Shown one piece after another: positions 48,298-58,368 of a stretch of DNA of 64,000 bases. This DNA comes from Alphaproteobacteria bacterium (GTDB lineage Bacteria > Pseudomonadota > Alphaproteobacteria > UBA2966), in NCBI GenBank assembly GCA_018650465.1, contig JABIFY010000118.1, positions 1-64,000 on the forward strand, in the 5' to 3' direction. The position numbers were made by a program, and so were the translations under genes. Below the pieces are notes generated by a model. The model did not search any database. It saw only the letters and a program-made list of their open reading frames with translations, and was not told the origin of the DNA. Position 1 is the stretch's first letter; every line of letters begins with the position of its first letter.

Positions 48298-48876
48298 TCA
48301 ACTCAGCGGTATCGAATTGTCCGATTTGGAAGCCTGATAAGTGGCTGATAAATCATCATAGGCCAATTTGATTCGTGCAACCTGGGCCGCGGCCGGATCA
48401 CCCGCCAGGGCGATCAGGTCATGGCTTTCCCAAAAATCGTTGCGGCGTTTGTATCCACCATTTTCGACTTTGAAGACTTCCTGCAGGATTTTAAGGTCGT
48501 GCGGAATATTGAAGGCGTCCCGCGTGTCTTCATAACCAAAGAAATAGTAAAAATTATCAAATCCGGTCCAGGTGATCGCTGACAAGCAAAGTGAGCACGG
48601 CTCGTGTGTCGTCAGAAAAATACAGTCAGTTGTGGCAGGTCGTTGATCTTCAGGCATTTCATAGAAAGATTTAAGCGTCGACATTTCGCCGTGCCACAGG
48701 GGGTTTTCTGTTTCGAAATTGGTCCCGGCAACGACCAGGGACAAATCCGATTTTCGCAAAATGGCTGCGCCAAAAACCTTGTTGCCATTTGCAACACCAT
48801 CGCGCGTCAGTGGCACAATGTCGGTCTCGATCACATCCAGTAGTCGACTGGCAAACTCTGGCGCAGTGTTCTGCAA
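48298..48876 (-). CDS. nucleoside/cytidine deaminase-like protein
   Basis: PLWHGEMSTLKSF (HxE) and THEPCSLCLSAITWTGF (PCxxC). Confidence 0.85.
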   Translation of the reverse strand: MQNTAPEFASRLLDVIETDIVPLTRDGVANGNKVFGAAILRKSDLSLVVAGTNFETENPLWHGEMSTLKSFYEMPEDQRPATTDCIFLTTHEPCSLCLSAITWTGFDNFYYFFGYEDTRDAFNIPHDLKILQEVFKVENGGYKRRNDFWESHDLIALAGDPAAAQVARIKLAYDDLSATYQASKSDNSIPLS

Positions 48877-48999
48877 TTTGTCTCTCCGAAATCAGGTGGT
48901 TCAATAAAATAGATTTGGTCAGGGTTTTGGCGGCAAGTCACGATCCGCATCGAGCATCTGTCAGGTGGCAAGGGCCGGGGAGGGGCACGATTCCTGCTT

Positions 49000-49452
49000 T
49001 CAACTGCCTTTGGCGTCGTTGATGACAATCTCAAGCGCTTCATATTCTTCGCAATCGATGCCACATATTTGTTTGAGACGTCCAAGCAGCTGAACGGCAA
49101 GATGCATTCGTCCCGTCTCGACATACAGTTCGCCCAGATATTCATGCGCGCCCTTATGATTGGATTGCAGGATAAGGGCTTTTTTGTATTCGGCTTCGGC
49201 CTTTTTTAGTTCCCCAAGCTTTCGATGACTGAAGGCAAGATAATTCCACGCATTTGCATTGCTGCTGTCATCACGCAAAAGGGGTTCAAGCAATGAAACA
49301 GCTTCACCGTAATTCTTTGCCTTGACCGCTTTTTCAGCCAACAAATAGCTGGCATTTGCTGTATCTGAGTCTGAGCTGTCGGAACTTGCCGCAAGAACCG
49401 GTGACGACATCAAAATTCCAGCCATAAGAGAAATTGCGAATAATTGTTTCAA
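49000..49452 (-). CDS. secreted TPR-repeat protein
   Basis: Signal peptide LKQLFAISLMAGILMSSPVLAAS and TPR units; AGGAGGTGTAC upstream of TTG 49452. Confidence 0.8.
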   Translation of the reverse strand: MKQLFAISLMAGILMSSPVLAASSDSSDSDTANASYLLAEKAVKAKNYGEAVSLLEPLLRDDSSNANAWNYLAFSHRKLGELKKAEAEYKKALILQSNHKGAHEYLGELYVETGRMHLAVQLLGRLKQICGIDCEEYEALEIVINDAKGS

Positions 49453-49529
49453 AGTACACCTCCTGTTTTTATCAATATAACTCTGGTTCTGAAATTTGTA
49501 ATCAGGTGAAGGCACACATCCGCGTGAAA

Positions 49530-49640
49530 TAGAGCGTTTCCGGGTTTCTCGGAAACGCAGCGTTGCTTTAAGCCCAAGGTGTGCGCCAATAAATGAAGCA
49601 GAAGCTATTCCGTTTAAACCGGAATCGCCTTGGCTGGTTT
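49530..49640. repeat. intergenic multi-hairpin element
   Basis: GCGTTTCCG-GGTTTCT-CGGAAACGC (49534-49558) and ATTCCG-TTTAAAC-CGGAAT, within a longer CCAAGG...CCTTGG stem. Confidence 0.45.
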
Positions 49641-49677
49641 GATTGTCGCAAGAGTAATTTCAACTAACTGGGCATCT

Positions 49678-50565
49678 TCAGAGACGTCGAAAATCCAGAT
49701 GTGCAATCCACAATCCGGCGATCACAGATATGAGGCCGATCAGGAATATGCCCGATACCGTCTCGCCGAGCAGCGCTGATCCGAGCGCCGTCGCAATGAT
49801 GGGACCCAGGGAGAGGAAAAGAGCCACACGGGTCGGGGTCGCATGTTTCAGGGCATATAACCAGGTGTAATAGCCAACGCTGGAGGCAATGCCAATGAAA
49901 ATGACGGCAAGCCAGCCGTGAAAAGTAAATTCAGGAACAGTTTCAAAGAAACCCTCCGTGGCCGCGGGAAAAGCCAGGAACAGGACCGAGGCCAGCATGG
50001 CGAAAACACTCACCTGAAGTGGCGGATATTTTTTCAGATAAGGTCGATAAAAAACTGAACAGATTGCACCAGTGAAGGCAGAGGCGAGAACAACCAGCAC
50101 ACCCGGCCAAAAGCCGCTGATTTGATCCGGCAGGGCGATGTTGTCCGATACGGCCAGGCCAATGCCGATGACAGACAGTGATACACCCGCTGATTTGGCT
50201 ATGGTCAGGGCTTCTAGCCGCAGGACCGCTGCCAGCAGCATTGTCATCATCGGGAAGGTCGCAAACAGCAAGGCCCCAAGACCCGAACTGATGAACTGTA
50301 ATCCATAGTTCAGCAAGGCAATCAAAATACCGAATTGGCCTATTCCCAACAAAGCGATGGGCAATAAATCCTTGCGATCAAAGCTGATGCGACGCATAAG
50401 CAGAAACGGTATGATCAAACCCAGTGTCCCGATAGTGTAGCGCAGCAGGGCAAGGGAAGCGGGGTCCGTTTCTGCGATAACAAAACGGGTTGCGACCATG
50501 GCAGCACCAACCAGAATGCCGCTGGTTGTTCCGGCTAAAATAGCCAGCCAGTCGGTTCTGCTCAC
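49678..50565 (-). CDS. DMT/EamA family transporter
   Basis: Ten-TM-like EamA repeat pattern; FGILIALLNYGLQFISSGLGALLFATFPMMTMLLAA. Confidence 0.88.
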   Translation of the reverse strand: MSRTDWLAILAGTTSGILVGAAMVATRFVIAETDPASLALLRYTIGTLGLIIPFLLMRRISFDRKDLLPIALLGIGQFGILIALLNYGLQFISSGLGALLFATFPMMTMLLAAVLRLEALTIAKSAGVSLSVIGIGLAVSDNIALPDQISGFWPGVLVVLASAFTGAICSVFYRPYLKKYPPLQVSVFAMLASVLFLAFPAATEGFFETVPEFTFHGWLAVIFIGIASSVGYYTWLYALKHATPTRVALFLSLGPIIATALGSALLGETVSGIFLIGLISVIAGLWIAHLDFRRL

Positions 50566-51497
50566 AAATCCAGTTCCCAGATTTCGGACACAAGATCAAC
50601 GCCGAAGTTACGCCCGGGCTCTTCGTCAATCATTTCAAATCCTGCTTTGGCATACATGTTACGCGCAGCTGTCAGCACGTCATTGGTCCAAAGGGTCATC
50701 TTTTTGTAGCCTTTACGCCGGGCAAATCCCAGGCACTCGTTTAACAAGGCCTTGCCGATTCCCAGGCCCTGGGCCTTTTGATCAATGATCATCAGACGCA
50801 ACTTTGAAATCTTGTCATCCACCCGGACAACAAAAGCCGAGCCAACGAATTCACCATCGACTTCAGCGATCCAGCTACATTCCGTTTCCGGGTCAAAGTT
50901 ATCGAGAAACTCCGCCGATATTTTCGCGACCAAGGCTTCAAAGGTGTGATCCCAGCCGAATTGCTCGACGTAAAGACTGCCGTGCAGACTAATAACCTTC
51001 CCCATGTCGCCTGGCCTGTGAGGGCGTAGCATGAAGGTCTTACCGCTGTTGTTAACAGGTGAGAGCAGGGTCTGAATGCGCGTCATGGCCTCTGTCAGGC
51101 GGTCCTGGTCCTGTTCTGTCAGGTGTTCCAGCAACCGTGCATTGGCTGCAATGGAATCAGCATTCAGAATTGCGAATTCGGCCTTACCGGCATCTGTCAG
51201 ACTGAGGTTTGATTTTCGTCGGTCCTCGGAAACAGTATGCTTGACCACAAGGCCTTTTGTCGTCAGGCCCCGTATCATTCTGCTCAGATAACCGGGATCC
51301 AGCGAAAGATCGTGACAGAGTTCTTTGGCCGTAGCCTCTCCACGCGCGGCCAGTTCATAAATTACGCGGGCTTCAGCCAATGGAAATTTGCTATTCAGTA
51401 ATCCTTCGTGAAGCACGCCGATTTGTGCCGTATGAAAACGGTTAAACGACCTGAGCGATTCGATGCTGGTTTTTTTGACGGGTTCTGGCATTTTCAA
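50562..51497 (-). CDS. MarR HTH / GNAT acetyltransferase fusion
   Basis: N-terminal MarR HTH (TAKELCHDLSLDPGYLSRMIRGLTTKGLV) and C-terminal GNAT (GLGIGKALLNECLGFARRKGYKKMTLWT). Confidence 0.9.
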   Translation of the reverse strand: MKMPEPVKKTSIESLRSFNRFHTAQIGVLHEGLLNSKFPLAEARVIYELAARGEATAKELCHDLSLDPGYLSRMIRGLTTKGLVVKHTVSEDRRKSNLSLTDAGKAEFAILNADSIAANARLLEHLTEQDQDRLTEAMTRIQTLLSPVNNSGKTFMLRPHRPGDMGKVISLHGSLYVEQFGWDHTFEALVAKISAEFLDNFDPETECSWIAEVDGEFVGSAFVVRVDDKISKLRLMIIDQKAQGLGIGKALLNECLGFARRKGYKKMTLWTNDVLTAARNMYAKAGFEMIDEEPGRNFGVDLVSEIWELDL

Positions 51498-51627
51498 CCT
51501 GTTTGCATGAGCTGTTCTATAGTCAAGTAATTAATTGATTATGTCAAATAATATTGTAATATTGTTATGTTTGGCAGATGTGTGATACGTGAACGTTATT
51601 TCTTAAAACCAATTCCGGAGCCTACCG

Positions 51628-52041
51628 TTGGAAATTCAGGATTTTACACCGATTATCTTTATTGCAGTTACCCTTATCGGGTTTCACTTTTTGCGCCAAC
51701 GCATGATGGGGGCAGCTGTGACGCCGGAGGAACTGGCAGAGCAAATGAAGACCAATGACGTCAAGATAATCGATGTGCGTAGCGAGGGTGAGTTCACGGG
51801 CAACCTTGGTCACATTGAAGGCGCGGTAAATATACCCGTCGGGAATCTGGCGGAAGAGATTCTTGGCCTGGGCAAAGCCAGCGACCAGCAAAAAAACGAA
51901 ATGATCGTCACGATCTGTCGGACCCATAACCGGTCACCACGGGCTGCGCGCATGCTGCGCGACGTGGGATTCAAGAATGTTGTTGTGCTTAAGGGTGGCA
52001 TGATGGCCTGGAACAGCAAGAAGCTGCCGGTCGAAAAATAG
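51628..52041 (+). CDS. membrane-anchored rhodanese-like protein
   Basis: N-terminal TM; VKIIDVRSEGEFTGNLGHIEGAVNIPVG; ICRTHNRSPRAARML. Confidence 0.88.
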   Translation: MEIQDFTPIIFIAVTLIGFHFLRQRMMGAAVTPEELAEQMKTNDVKIIDVRSEGEFTGNLGHIEGAVNIPVGNLAEEILGLGKASDQQKNEMIVTICRTHNRSPRAARMLRDVGFKNVVVLKGGMMAWNSKKLPVEK

Positions 52042-52242
52042 CCAGATTCAGTCCAATCATTGAAAATCTGGCCCATGGCAGCAATAAATATTCTGAAAGC
52101 GACATTCGATATTCTATGAACGTATGCGTTTTTTGCATGTCTATCCTGCAAAATTATTGGATTGCATCGCTAAAATTTAGGCGTATATGAGGGGTTCAAG
52201 AGCACCGAAGTTCTGACGATTTTTTTATAAAGGAGACCCGTC

Positions 52243-52488
52243 ATGGCAAGTCAGAATGAAATTAACTCCGTTGCACCTTACTCAGGTATCGCCGCAACGA
52301 TCAGCGAAATCATTTCCCCTGTTGTTATATCAATTGCGAACGGCCTGGTTTATCTTTCAGGCAAGGCAGCCAAAATGGTTGCGCGCAAACAGGAGAGTAA
52401 CGTGCAAAGCCACGTTGTTTCAGCACCTCATGTTGCCATGATCATGGTTCCCGGTAATTTTGTGACGGATGCCTTTACCCGTCGATAA
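52243..52488 (+). CDS. small hypothetical protein
   Basis: AAAGGAG ribosome-binding site and ATG 52243; no family recognised. Confidence 0.5.
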   Translation: MASQNEINSVAPYSGIAATISEIISPVVISIANGLVYLSGKAAKMVARKQESNVQSHVVSAPHVAMIMVPGNFVTDAFTRR

Positions 52489-52543
52489 TGCCCCGTCGAT
52501 AATGCTCCGTCGCTAATTCCATCGAGAAATTACTGTTCACATG

Positions 52544-52574
52544 AAAAAGCCCGCCTTTACGGCGGGCTTTTTTT
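52544..52574. terminator. bidirectional Rho-independent terminator
   Basis: aaaaagcccgcctttacggcgggcttttttt. Confidence 0.88.
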
Positions 52575-52593
52575 GTTTGGAAGTGAACGGTCG

Positions 52594-53445
52594 TTAGCCA
52601 GGTGTCAAACCGCGCAGTTTTTCATTGCGACGCCGCAGGATTTCCAATGTGGTGAGCAAGGCAATCGAAATCATCACCAGGATAGTCGCTACAGCCAGAA
52701 TTGTTGGGCTGATTTGCTCGCGGATACCTGACCACATCTGACGTGGGATCGTGCGTTGTTCGAAGCCTGCAAGGAACAAGACGACGACAACTTCATCAAA
52801 AGATGTGATGAAGGCGAACAGAGCCCCGGAAATAACGCCTGGCAGGATCAGCGGCATGGTGATCTTGAAAAAGGATGTCGTGGGGTTGGCACCAAGATTG
52901 GCAGCCGCCCGCGACAACGAATTGTCAAAACCTACCAGCGTCGCCGTCACTGTAATCACCACAAAGGGTGTGCCAAGGACTGTGTGGGCGAGGATGATAC
53001 CCAGGAATGATTGATCCAGTCCGATGCTGGAATAGAAGAAATACATGCCAGCTGCGGAAATGATCAACGGTACGATCATCGGTGAAATCAACACACCCAT
53101 GGTCAGGGCCCGGAACGGCATATGCGGTTTGCTCAGTCCCAAAGCAGCCAGTGTTCCCAAGGTCGTTGCCAGAATGGTTGAGGCAATGGCAATGATGAAA
53201 CTGTTTTTAACCGAGTGGGTCCATTGCGTGTTGTTGATGAAGTCCTCATACCAGCGCAGAGAATAAGCATCTGGGTCAAAGGACAACATACCCTGCGTAA
53301 ACGTGAAATATGGTTCAACGTTAAAGCTGAGCGGTATGATTATCAAAATTGGCGTAATCAAAAACACAAAGATGCAGGCGCATATGAAACGGAAGGTGTA
53401 ATACCATGTGGTTTCAAGCGGACCAGCGTAGCTTGGTAATGCCAT
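52594..53445 (-). CDS. spermidine/putrescine-type ABC transporter permease (PotC-like)
   Basis: Six-TM permease; GANPTTSFFKITMPLILPGVISGALFAFITSFDEVVV EAA motif region. Confidence 0.9.
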   Translation of the reverse strand: MALPSYAGPLETTWYYTFRFICACIFVFLITPILIIIPLSFNVEPYFTFTQGMLSFDPDAYSLRWYEDFINNTQWTHSVKNSFIIAIASTILATTLGTLAALGLSKPHMPFRALTMGVLISPMIVPLIISAAGMYFFYSSIGLDQSFLGIILAHTVLGTPFVVITVTATLVGFDNSLSRAAANLGANPTTSFFKITMPLILPGVISGALFAFITSFDEVVVVLFLAGFEQRTIPRQMWSGIREQISPTILAVATILVMISIALLTTLEILRRRNEKLRGLTPG

Positions 53446-53449
53446 AATA

Positions 53450-54727
53450 CTATCCCAACCTCATATTATCGATGCCAACGATCTTGTTATAGATCATGTA
53501 AAGCGCCAACACCGAGAACAACAGCAACACACCTAATGCACCGGCCAGTCCCCAGTTCAGGGAAGTTTGCATGTGATAGGCGATTTGGTTTGAAATCAGC
53601 GTGCCATCGGTACCGCCCACCAGGGCCGGTGTGATGTAATAACCGATGGACAGGATGAAAACGAGAATACTGCCTGCACCGATCCCGGCCAGCGTTTGTG
53701 GCATATAGACCCGGACAAAAGCAGTTACCGGGTTTGCACCTAATGACAACGCTGCCCGCATATAACTCGGCGGGATTGTCTTCATAACGCTGTACAGGGG
53801 CAGAACCATGAACGGCAACAAGATGTGCGTCATGGCAATGATCGTGCCCGTCAGGTTATGTATGAGCTGAAGCCTGTTGGCGTCGTCTACAAACCCAAAG
53901 AACACAAACAGATCATTTAACACCCCTTGCGATTGCAACATGGCAATCCAGGCCGTTGTCCGCACCAGCAAAGATGTCCAGAAGGGCAATAAGACAAAAA
54001 TCATTAGCAAGTTCGAATAGCGTGTCGGCAGGGTCGCCAGCAAATAGGAAATAGGGTAGGCGAGCACAACACAGATAAGTGTGATCGCGAGACTGATAGC
54101 GAATGTGCGCAAGAACAGTGTGCTATATATCTGGCGGTCTTCCGGCTGCATCACGATATCATTGGTTTTATTGTCATACTTCATATCAACGGCATTCAGA
54201 TAATAGCCGATGGTGAATTTTGAAGTATTACGCTTGATAACTGTCCAGGTCTCCAGTTCCTTCCACCGCTTGTGCATCTTCAACACGATGGGTTTGTAGG
54301 GACCCTCTTTGACCTTTTTGGACTTGCGGGCCGAGCTGGTGATCATGCTGCGCAGACCGGACTTTTCATAATTTAATCGTGTGCCGACCTTGCCGATCTC
54401 GCGGGATATGGCACCTGCTTTCAGGTCTTTCATTAAAGCCGCAAAAACCGGTTCTTCCGGCAATGCCTTGCCGTCCCAGTTCTCCAGCGCTTTTGTTGTT
54501 TCTGGCATCAGGGTGCCGACATGCCAGTTATCCACGCTGCGCATCGACATGTCGAATATCGGAATGAGAAAGGAAAAAAGTACAAAGACAAAAAGTGGGG
54601 TAACCAGAAGTAACGCGCGAATACGGCTCTTGCGCATAGCGCGGGTCAAACTGGCTTTCAGGGGCAATCCATCGGCGGCAAGTACAACACCATCCGCAGT
54701 CGTATCGTTAGCCATTCCAACCCCCAT
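53450..54727 (-). CDS. spermidine/putrescine-type ABC transporter permease (PotB-like), enlarged N-terminal periplasmic region
   Basis: LGANPVTAFVRVYMPQTLAGIGAGSILVF; long insert between first and second TM segments. Confidence 0.9.
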   Translation of the reverse strand: MGVGMANDTTADGVVLAADGLPLKASLTRAMRKSRIRALLLVTPLFVFVLFSFLIPIFDMSMRSVDNWHVGTLMPETTKALENWDGKALPEEPVFAALMKDLKAGAISREIGKVGTRLNYEKSGLRSMITSSARKSKKVKEGPYKPIVLKMHKRWKELETWTVIKRNTSKFTIGYYLNAVDMKYDNKTNDIVMQPEDRQIYSTLFLRTFAISLAITLICVVLAYPISYLLATLPTRYSNLLMIFVLLPFWTSLLVRTTAWIAMLQSQGVLNDLFVFFGFVDDANRLQLIHNLTGTIIAMTHILLPFMVLPLYSVMKTIPPSYMRAALSLGANPVTAFVRVYMPQTLAGIGAGSILVFILSIGYYITPALVGGTDGTLISNQIAYHMQTSLNWGLAGALGVLLLFSVLALYMIYNKIVGIDNMRLG

Positions 54728-54841
54728 CGAAATCTAAATTATTTTTATTATGCGGTTACACAAATGATAAGCCGGATTGCGGGACAGAATATTCTGCCCC
54801 GCGCACCGTCAATCAAGTCTTATTTCAACAACAATGTTGCT

Positions 54842-55938
54842 CTACTTAAGCAGCCAAGCGTTGAAGCGTTCGGTCATTTCGTCACCATTGTCAGCCCACC
54901 ATGCAAAGTTAGTGAGGAAACCCTGGCTGGCATATTTTGTTGGCATATGCGGCCCCATATCGATACCAAGCGTTGCGTGCTTGGAAACCATTGGACCGGA
55001 AGACTTCCGCGCCGGGCCATAAGAGATGTATTTCGCCTGGTCAGCCAGACGCTGAGTGTCAGTTGCGAATTTCATAAACTTCATGACAGCATTAACGTTC
55101 TTGCCTTTGGCAGGAACGGCCCAGCCATCGATATCAAGAACCTGACCATCCCAAAGCATGGCAAAAGGTTGTTTTTCTTCAGCAATAGCTGAGAACCAGC
55201 GGCCATTGTAGCCAGTTCCAAACACAGCTTCACCATCGGCCAGCAGTTGCGGAGGCACAGCACCCTGGGTCCACCAGATCACGTCTTTCTTGATCGTCGC
55301 AAGTTTTGCGAAAGCGCGGTCTTTACCAGCGTCTGTGTCCAGAACGTCGTAAATCTTGCCCAGTGGAACACCGTCAGCCAGCAGAGCCCATTCAAGATTA
55401 TTCACTGGCTTTTTTTGCAGGGTACGTTTGCCCGGGAAATTTTTTGTATCGAACACGTCAGCCATCGTGGTGGGCTTTTTGCCACCCCAGGCGTCAGCGC
55501 GATAAGCAAAAACAGTTGAATAGATGATTTGTGGAACAAAGCATTCAGACAGCAATGTGCCTTCCAGGAAATCCTTGGAAGCAGGGGTGCCATCAGGAGC
55601 CTTAGCCATTTCCTCGTCGATCTTGATCGGACGGAACATGCCTTCGTCACAGCCGGTAATGGCGTCTGACAAAACCACGTCGACCAGATCCCAGGTCACG
55701 TTACCTGATTCAGTCTGGGCCCGCATTTCAGCCAGGCCGCCACTGTAATCAAGCGAATTAATTTTTACATCTGAATGCATTTTCATGTAGGGCTTATGAT
55801 AGGCATTCATTTGACTTGCGGTATAAGCGCCGCCCCATGAGACAACATTCAGATCAACTGCCTGGGCAGTCGATGTCATCCCTGCAAAAGCAACACCTGC
55901 GACTGCAAGTGCCGAGAGTTTCAACATTTTGTTCATTC
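54842..55938 (-). CDS. extracellular polyamine-type solute-binding protein (PotD-like)
   Basis: MNKMLKLSALAVAGVAFAGMTSTAQA signal; LNVVSWGGAYTASQMNAYHKPYMKMH; TTMADVFDTKNFPGKR. Confidence 0.9.
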
Positions 55939-55980
55939 TAAAATCCTCCGAGTTGGTTTTGGTTTTGTTATTGTCAGACA

Positions 55981-56007
55981 CGGCATTCCGGTATTTCCGG
56001 AATGCCG
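55981..56007. repeat. perfect inverted repeat between the ATPase and binding-protein genes
   Basis: CGGCATTCCGG-TATTT-CCGGAATGCCG, 11-bp perfect arms, no T-run. Confidence 0.8.
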
Positions 56008-56022
56008 ACACTTTCTTGATTG

Positions 56023-57117
56023 TCAGGCGTCGAGCGCCCGGCAATCGTCCGCTTCCCAGCCGATCTGGGTGATTTCGCCTTCCTTGAGATGAACATGTCC
56101 GTGAGAGTTAGGCACTTTCACGATGAATTCATTATTCCCGGACAAGCTGACACGGCTGCGAATGTGGTCGCCCAGATAGATAAGTTCTTCTACCTTGGCT
56201 TCCAGCGAATTGGTTGATTGTTCCTTGGCGACGCCAATGGTCGAGCGTTCGGGGCGCAAGGACAAAGTTGTACGTGATCCGACACCGCCGGTGTTGACGT
56301 TCAGTGCTTTGACCATACCACCACCACCTTCAAGTTCAACCTGGCAGTAGTCTCCGGTTACTTCCTTGACCTCACCATAAAGGCGATTATTTTCACCGAT
56401 GAAGCCGGCCACGAATGCATTGTCGGGTTTTTCATAAAGGTCACTTGGCGACGCAAGTTGCTGAACAATCCCGTCATCAAAAACTGCAATTCGATCAGAC
56501 ATGGTCAGGGCTTCCGACTGGTCATGCGTCACATAGACCAAGGTTACCTGCAGGTTTTCGTGGATATGTTTGATTTCGTACTGCATTTCTTCGCGCAGGT
56601 TCTTGTCGAGGGCACCCAGCGGCTCATCCATGAGCACAAGGCTGGGCTCAAATACAAGGGCGCGGGAAACAGCGACACGCTGTTGCTGACCACCAGATAA
56701 CTGCGCCGGGCGTCGATCACCAAAGCCACCGAGGCGCACCATATCCAGGGCTCGATTGACCTTTTCACTGATTTCAGACTTGCCCATGCCGCGGACTTCC
56801 AGCGGGAAAGCGAGGTTTTCAGCTACTGTCATGTGGGGGAACAAGGCATAATTTTGAAAGACCATGCCAATGCCGCGCTTGTGCGGCGGCACATTATTAA
56901 TCGGGACACCTTCAAGATAAATTTCACCATGTGTGGCAGGCTCGAAACCCGCGAGCATCATCAGGCAGGTTGTTTTTCCTGAACCGGAAGGCCCAAGCAT
57001 GGTAACAAATTCGCCTTTTGCCACATCAAGGTTGAAGTCTTTTACGACAAGAATTTCACCGTCATAACTTTTTTGTACAGATTCGAATCGAACCAGTGGT
57101 TCCGATGCATCAGACAT
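56023..57117 (-). CDS. spermidine/putrescine-type ABC transporter ATP-binding protein (PotA-like)
   Basis: LGPSGSGKTT Walker A, LSGGQQQRVAVSRALVFEPSLVLMDEP, TOBE-like C-terminus. Confidence 0.92.
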   Translation of the reverse strand: MSDASEPLVRFESVQKSYDGEILVVKDFNLDVAKGEFVTMLGPSGSGKTTCLMMLAGFEPATHGEIYLEGVPINNVPPHKRGIGMVFQNYALFPHMTVAENLAFPLEVRGMGKSEISEKVNRALDMVRLGGFGDRRPAQLSGGQQQRVAVSRALVFEPSLVLMDEPLGALDKNLREEMQYEIKHIHENLQVTLVYVTHDQSEALTMSDRIAVFDDGIVQQLASPSDLYEKPDNAFVAGFIGENNRLYGEVKEVTGDYCQVELEGGGGMVKALNVNTGGVGSRTTLSLRPERSTIGVAKEQSTNSLEAKVEELIYLGDHIRSRVSLSGNNEFIVKVPNSHGHVHLKEGEITQIGWEADDCRALDA

Positions 57118-57406
57118 TAAACTACCATCCCCCGTTGGATTTTTCAGGCCCGACTTTTCGCCGTGTGCCTTGTTATTTGTCTTGTTGACTTGACCCTAGC
57201 ATGGAAAAACAGCTGAACTAAACCGGCGTTTCGAAATTAGTGCAAATTGTAAGCAATGTAAAAATAGTCGGAACGTCAGATTTATCAGCACCATTTTGTC
57301 TGTCATTTGGTTTGATTTTCGAGTTAAGGGTAGTGACCAGCCTAACATTTGCAAATTCCTGAGATTTGTCCTGGAACCGACATTGACCATATGTAATGCG
57401 CAACTC

Positions 57407-58306
57407 ATGAAAAAATATATTCAGGATCATTGGCTGGGACGCAGGTCTCTATTTTGGTCATTCTGGATCAATCTGGTCCTTTTGCGTTTTGCTGTGCTTT
57501 ATGCCGAGCAATTTACGCGCCCGCCCTATATTGAACGATCCACATTGGCAATCGCCTTGACCGGGGCCTATTTCCTTGTCTTCCACATCCTGGTTTATGG
57601 CTGGCAAATCAGAGGGTTAATCAAAGCCAGTGATCGCTACGTTTCCGAATTTGGCTCCCAGATCATGGCGATGGCCTCACATTTTGGTATCGTCATCAGC
57701 CTTTTGTTTACCGGTTTTGCTGTTCATGATTCGTACCAATCGCTTTTTGTGGAAGACAGGGCCAACAGCGAAAACCATCTGTCGTGGAATCACAGTCTGC
57801 TGGGCGAATATACATTGATCGTTGAAGGCAACTATATTCGGCTTGAAGGCGACCTCAGGATCGGGGTAACAAAAGCACTTGCGAAGCTGCTAGGGCAACA
57901 TAAAGAAATCACAGGCATTGTATTGAGCAGTGACGGCGGACGGGTAACAGAGGGACGTAATCTGGCGCATCTTATTCAGGCCAAGGGTCTTGATACTCTT
58001 GTGATTGATGCCTGCAAGTCCGCTTGTACAACCGCATTTATGGGTGGAAAAACGAGAGTGCTGGGAAGCCAGGGGAAACTGGGGTTTCATCAGTTCAGCC
58101 TGGACAGTATCTATTTTAATCCCTACGTCGATCCGAAGTCCGAACAGAAAATTGACCTGGATTATTACGCCAGCCGCGGCGTTAGCCAGTCTTTTCTGGA
58201 TGATGTTTTTCAGGCCACACACAATCAAATGTGGTTCCCCGGGAAAGAGTACTTGTTGGAAACAGGCGTCATTCACAAGTTCGAGACAGGCCAAATCAAG
58301 GATTGA
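57407..58306 (+). CDS. membrane protein with ClpP/SDH-like periplasmic domain
   Basis: Three or four N-terminal TM segments; GIVLSSDGGRVTEGRNLAHLIQAKGLDTLVIDACKSACTTAFMGGKTRVL...LGFHQFS. Confidence 0.75.
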   Translation: MKKYIQDHWLGRRSLFWSFWINLVLLRFAVLYAEQFTRPPYIERSTLAIALTGAYFLVFHILVYGWQIRGLIKASDRYVSEFGSQIMAMASHFGIVISLLFTGFAVHDSYQSLFVEDRANSENHLSWNHSLLGEYTLIVEGNYIRLEGDLRIGVTKALAKLLGQHKEITGIVLSSDGGRVTEGRNLAHLIQAKGLDTLVIDACKSACTTAFMGGKTRVLGSQGKLGFHQFSLDSIYFNPYVDPKSEQKIDLDYYASRGVSQSFLDDVFQATHNQMWFPGKEYLLETGVIHKFETGQIKD

Positions 58307-58368
58307 TCCCTTGATTTGATCGTGTCACGATCTGATATGCAGATTAATGAATCTGAAGGAGACCTTTT

